Below, one piece after another: positions 63,531 through 64,000 of a stretch of 64,000 nucleotides of DNA. Below the pieces are notes generated by a model. The model did not search any database and was not told the DNA's origin. It was given only the letters and a program-made list of their open reading frames with translations. Position numbers and translations under genes: made by a program. The stretch is from Linepithema humile. Lineage: Eukaryota; Arthropoda; Insecta; Hymenoptera; Formicidae. The stretch's first letter is position 1; the number at the start of each line of letters is the position of its first letter. The DNA is taken from assembly GCF_040581485.1 (NCBI RefSeq), contig NC_090130.1, forward strand, positions 15,379,656-15,443,655, in the 5' to 3' direction.

Positions 63531-63576
63531 CACCCCCCTCACATGCCTGAGTTAGAATCGGTCTAGCTATACTACT

Positions 63577-64000
63577 TATGCCGGTTATTGTTTCTTTAGA
63601 AGAATTAGCAGAATTTCAAAAAGATGAAGAACTTGTAACACTTCAAACAAATCCCTCGCTCAAGCTACAAAAATTAATTCTTACCGGTACAACAACTCCA
63701 ATCCTTTGTGATTGTTTGACTGAAAATATACGTCCGTACATTCCACAACGTTTAAGGAGGAAAATTTTTGACGTAGTCCATAATCTATCCCATCCAAGTG
63801 GAAGATCAACCTGTAAAATGATACAACAGAAATTCATTTAGCCTTCTATGAATAAAGACATTAAAGAATGGACAAGAATGTGCTTACCGTGTCAACGTGC
63901 CAAAATACAACGACATACGAAAAATATCCCAGAAAAGATAGCCATTCCAGATCATCGTTTCCAACATGTACATTTAGACTTAGTTGGCCCGTTATTACCG
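63577..64000 (+). pseudogene. pol: Fragment of a second H-type Gypsy pol
   Basis: The frame MPVIVSLEELAEFQKDEELV continues to the integrase zinc domain HPSGRSTCKMIQQKFI, then a TAG at 63839 (tryptophan in H). After it HLDLVGPLL is still readable to the window end. It is about 95 percent like Gypsy H by eye. It starts exactly at the Maverick end, so the Maverick inserted here or recombined with it. The upstream half of this Gypsy is not present at the left Maverick flank. Confidence 0.85.

Larger units (their letters stand above)
21368..63576. mobile_element. Maverick/Polinton with nested insertions
   Basis: The ends are inverted repeats starting AGTAGTATAGC, in line with Polinton termini that begin with AG. 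TATG occurs on both sides, shorter than the 6-bp duplication usual for the family. Between the ends lie the hallmark genes: protein-primed polymerase B, retroviral-type integrase, packaging ATPase, adenain-like protease, and minor and major capsid proteins. There are also PLA2-like and pX-like proteins and unassigned ORFs. Without the nested hAT, R, LINE/Gypsy H, Penelope and R insertions about 15 kb remains, the normal size. Frameshifts break several essential genes, so this is a decayed copy. Confidence 0.92.
62766..63576 (-). repeat. Right terminal inverted repeat of the Maverick
   Basis: Inverted counterpart of 21368-21819, about 810 bp. The extra length comes mostly from a tandem array at 63195-63530 and a longer middle segment. 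It ends GCTATACTACT before TATG. Confidence 0.88.

Noticed and set aside
63213..63542. 109-residue ORF of repeated GRGVSDYA-like units
   Set aside because: The protein repeat only mirrors the tandem DNA array in the Maverick right TIR.

Overview
This window is a nested cluster of transposable elements from an animal genome, most likely an insect and plausibly an ant or other hymenopteran. I infer this from spliceosomal introns, poly(A)-tailed LINEs, Penelope, Maverick/Polinton, hAT, Tc1/mariner and several Gypsy-type LTR retrotransposons. I see no ordinary single-copy host gene, and nearly every base belongs to a mobile element or its debris.

Left part (1-14388). A minus-strand Gypsy element A (5' LTR 1337-1566, Gag-protease 1161-76) sits in the 5' LTR of a plus-strand Gypsy element B (1567-14388). 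B has a SAP-like Gag, protease, RT, RNase H, integrase and an extra zinc-knuckle ORF after pol. B was itself invaded twice. A Tc4/Tc5-like DNA transposon with 625-bp inverted repeats (5952-9537) split RNase H, with a TTA duplication inside CTTAG. A 158-bp palindromic hAT MITE (10358-10515) split integrase. B appears to have landed in an older mariner copy, whose remnant follows at 14389-14874.

Middle-left (14389-21367). After the mariner remnant and uncharacterised sequence comes what looks like a Tc1-type foldback element (15909-20873). Its left arm is interrupted by the 5' end of a minus-strand Gypsy element D, which has a tRNA-Lys(UUU)-type primer site and a long LTR with 67-bp tandem repeats, and by half of a palindromic repeat called R here.

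Main part (21368-63576). The terminal inverted repeats of a Maverick/Polinton lie 42 kb apart, each with an inward TATA box. About 15 kb is the Maverick itself. It holds protein-primed family B DNA polymerase, integrase with chromodomain, packaging ATPase, PLA2-like protein, pX-like protein, adenain-like protease, minor and major capsid proteins, and several unassigned genes, some with introns. Polymerase, ATPase and capsid frames are broken, while protease, PLA2 and several unassigned ORFs remain open. The rest is later insertion: a hAT element (22703-29678) that contains a solo LTR and a truncated Gypsy E; an R half-copy (34214-34731); a two-copy R1-type LINE block (41128-54230) within one 14-bp target duplication, its second copy split by an almost complete Gypsy H (48052-52719); a Penelope-like element with direct and inverted pseudo-LTRs (54761-59710); and a complete R palindrome (59847-60725). 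The right Maverick end abuts a fragment of another H-type Gypsy element (63577-64000).

The genes do not form one pathway. They are self-contained replication and integration modules stacked by successive insertions, and many nesting events can be ordered from target-site duplications. The most notable items are the Maverick with spliced genes, the Tc5-like element, the LINE dimer and the Penelope architecture.
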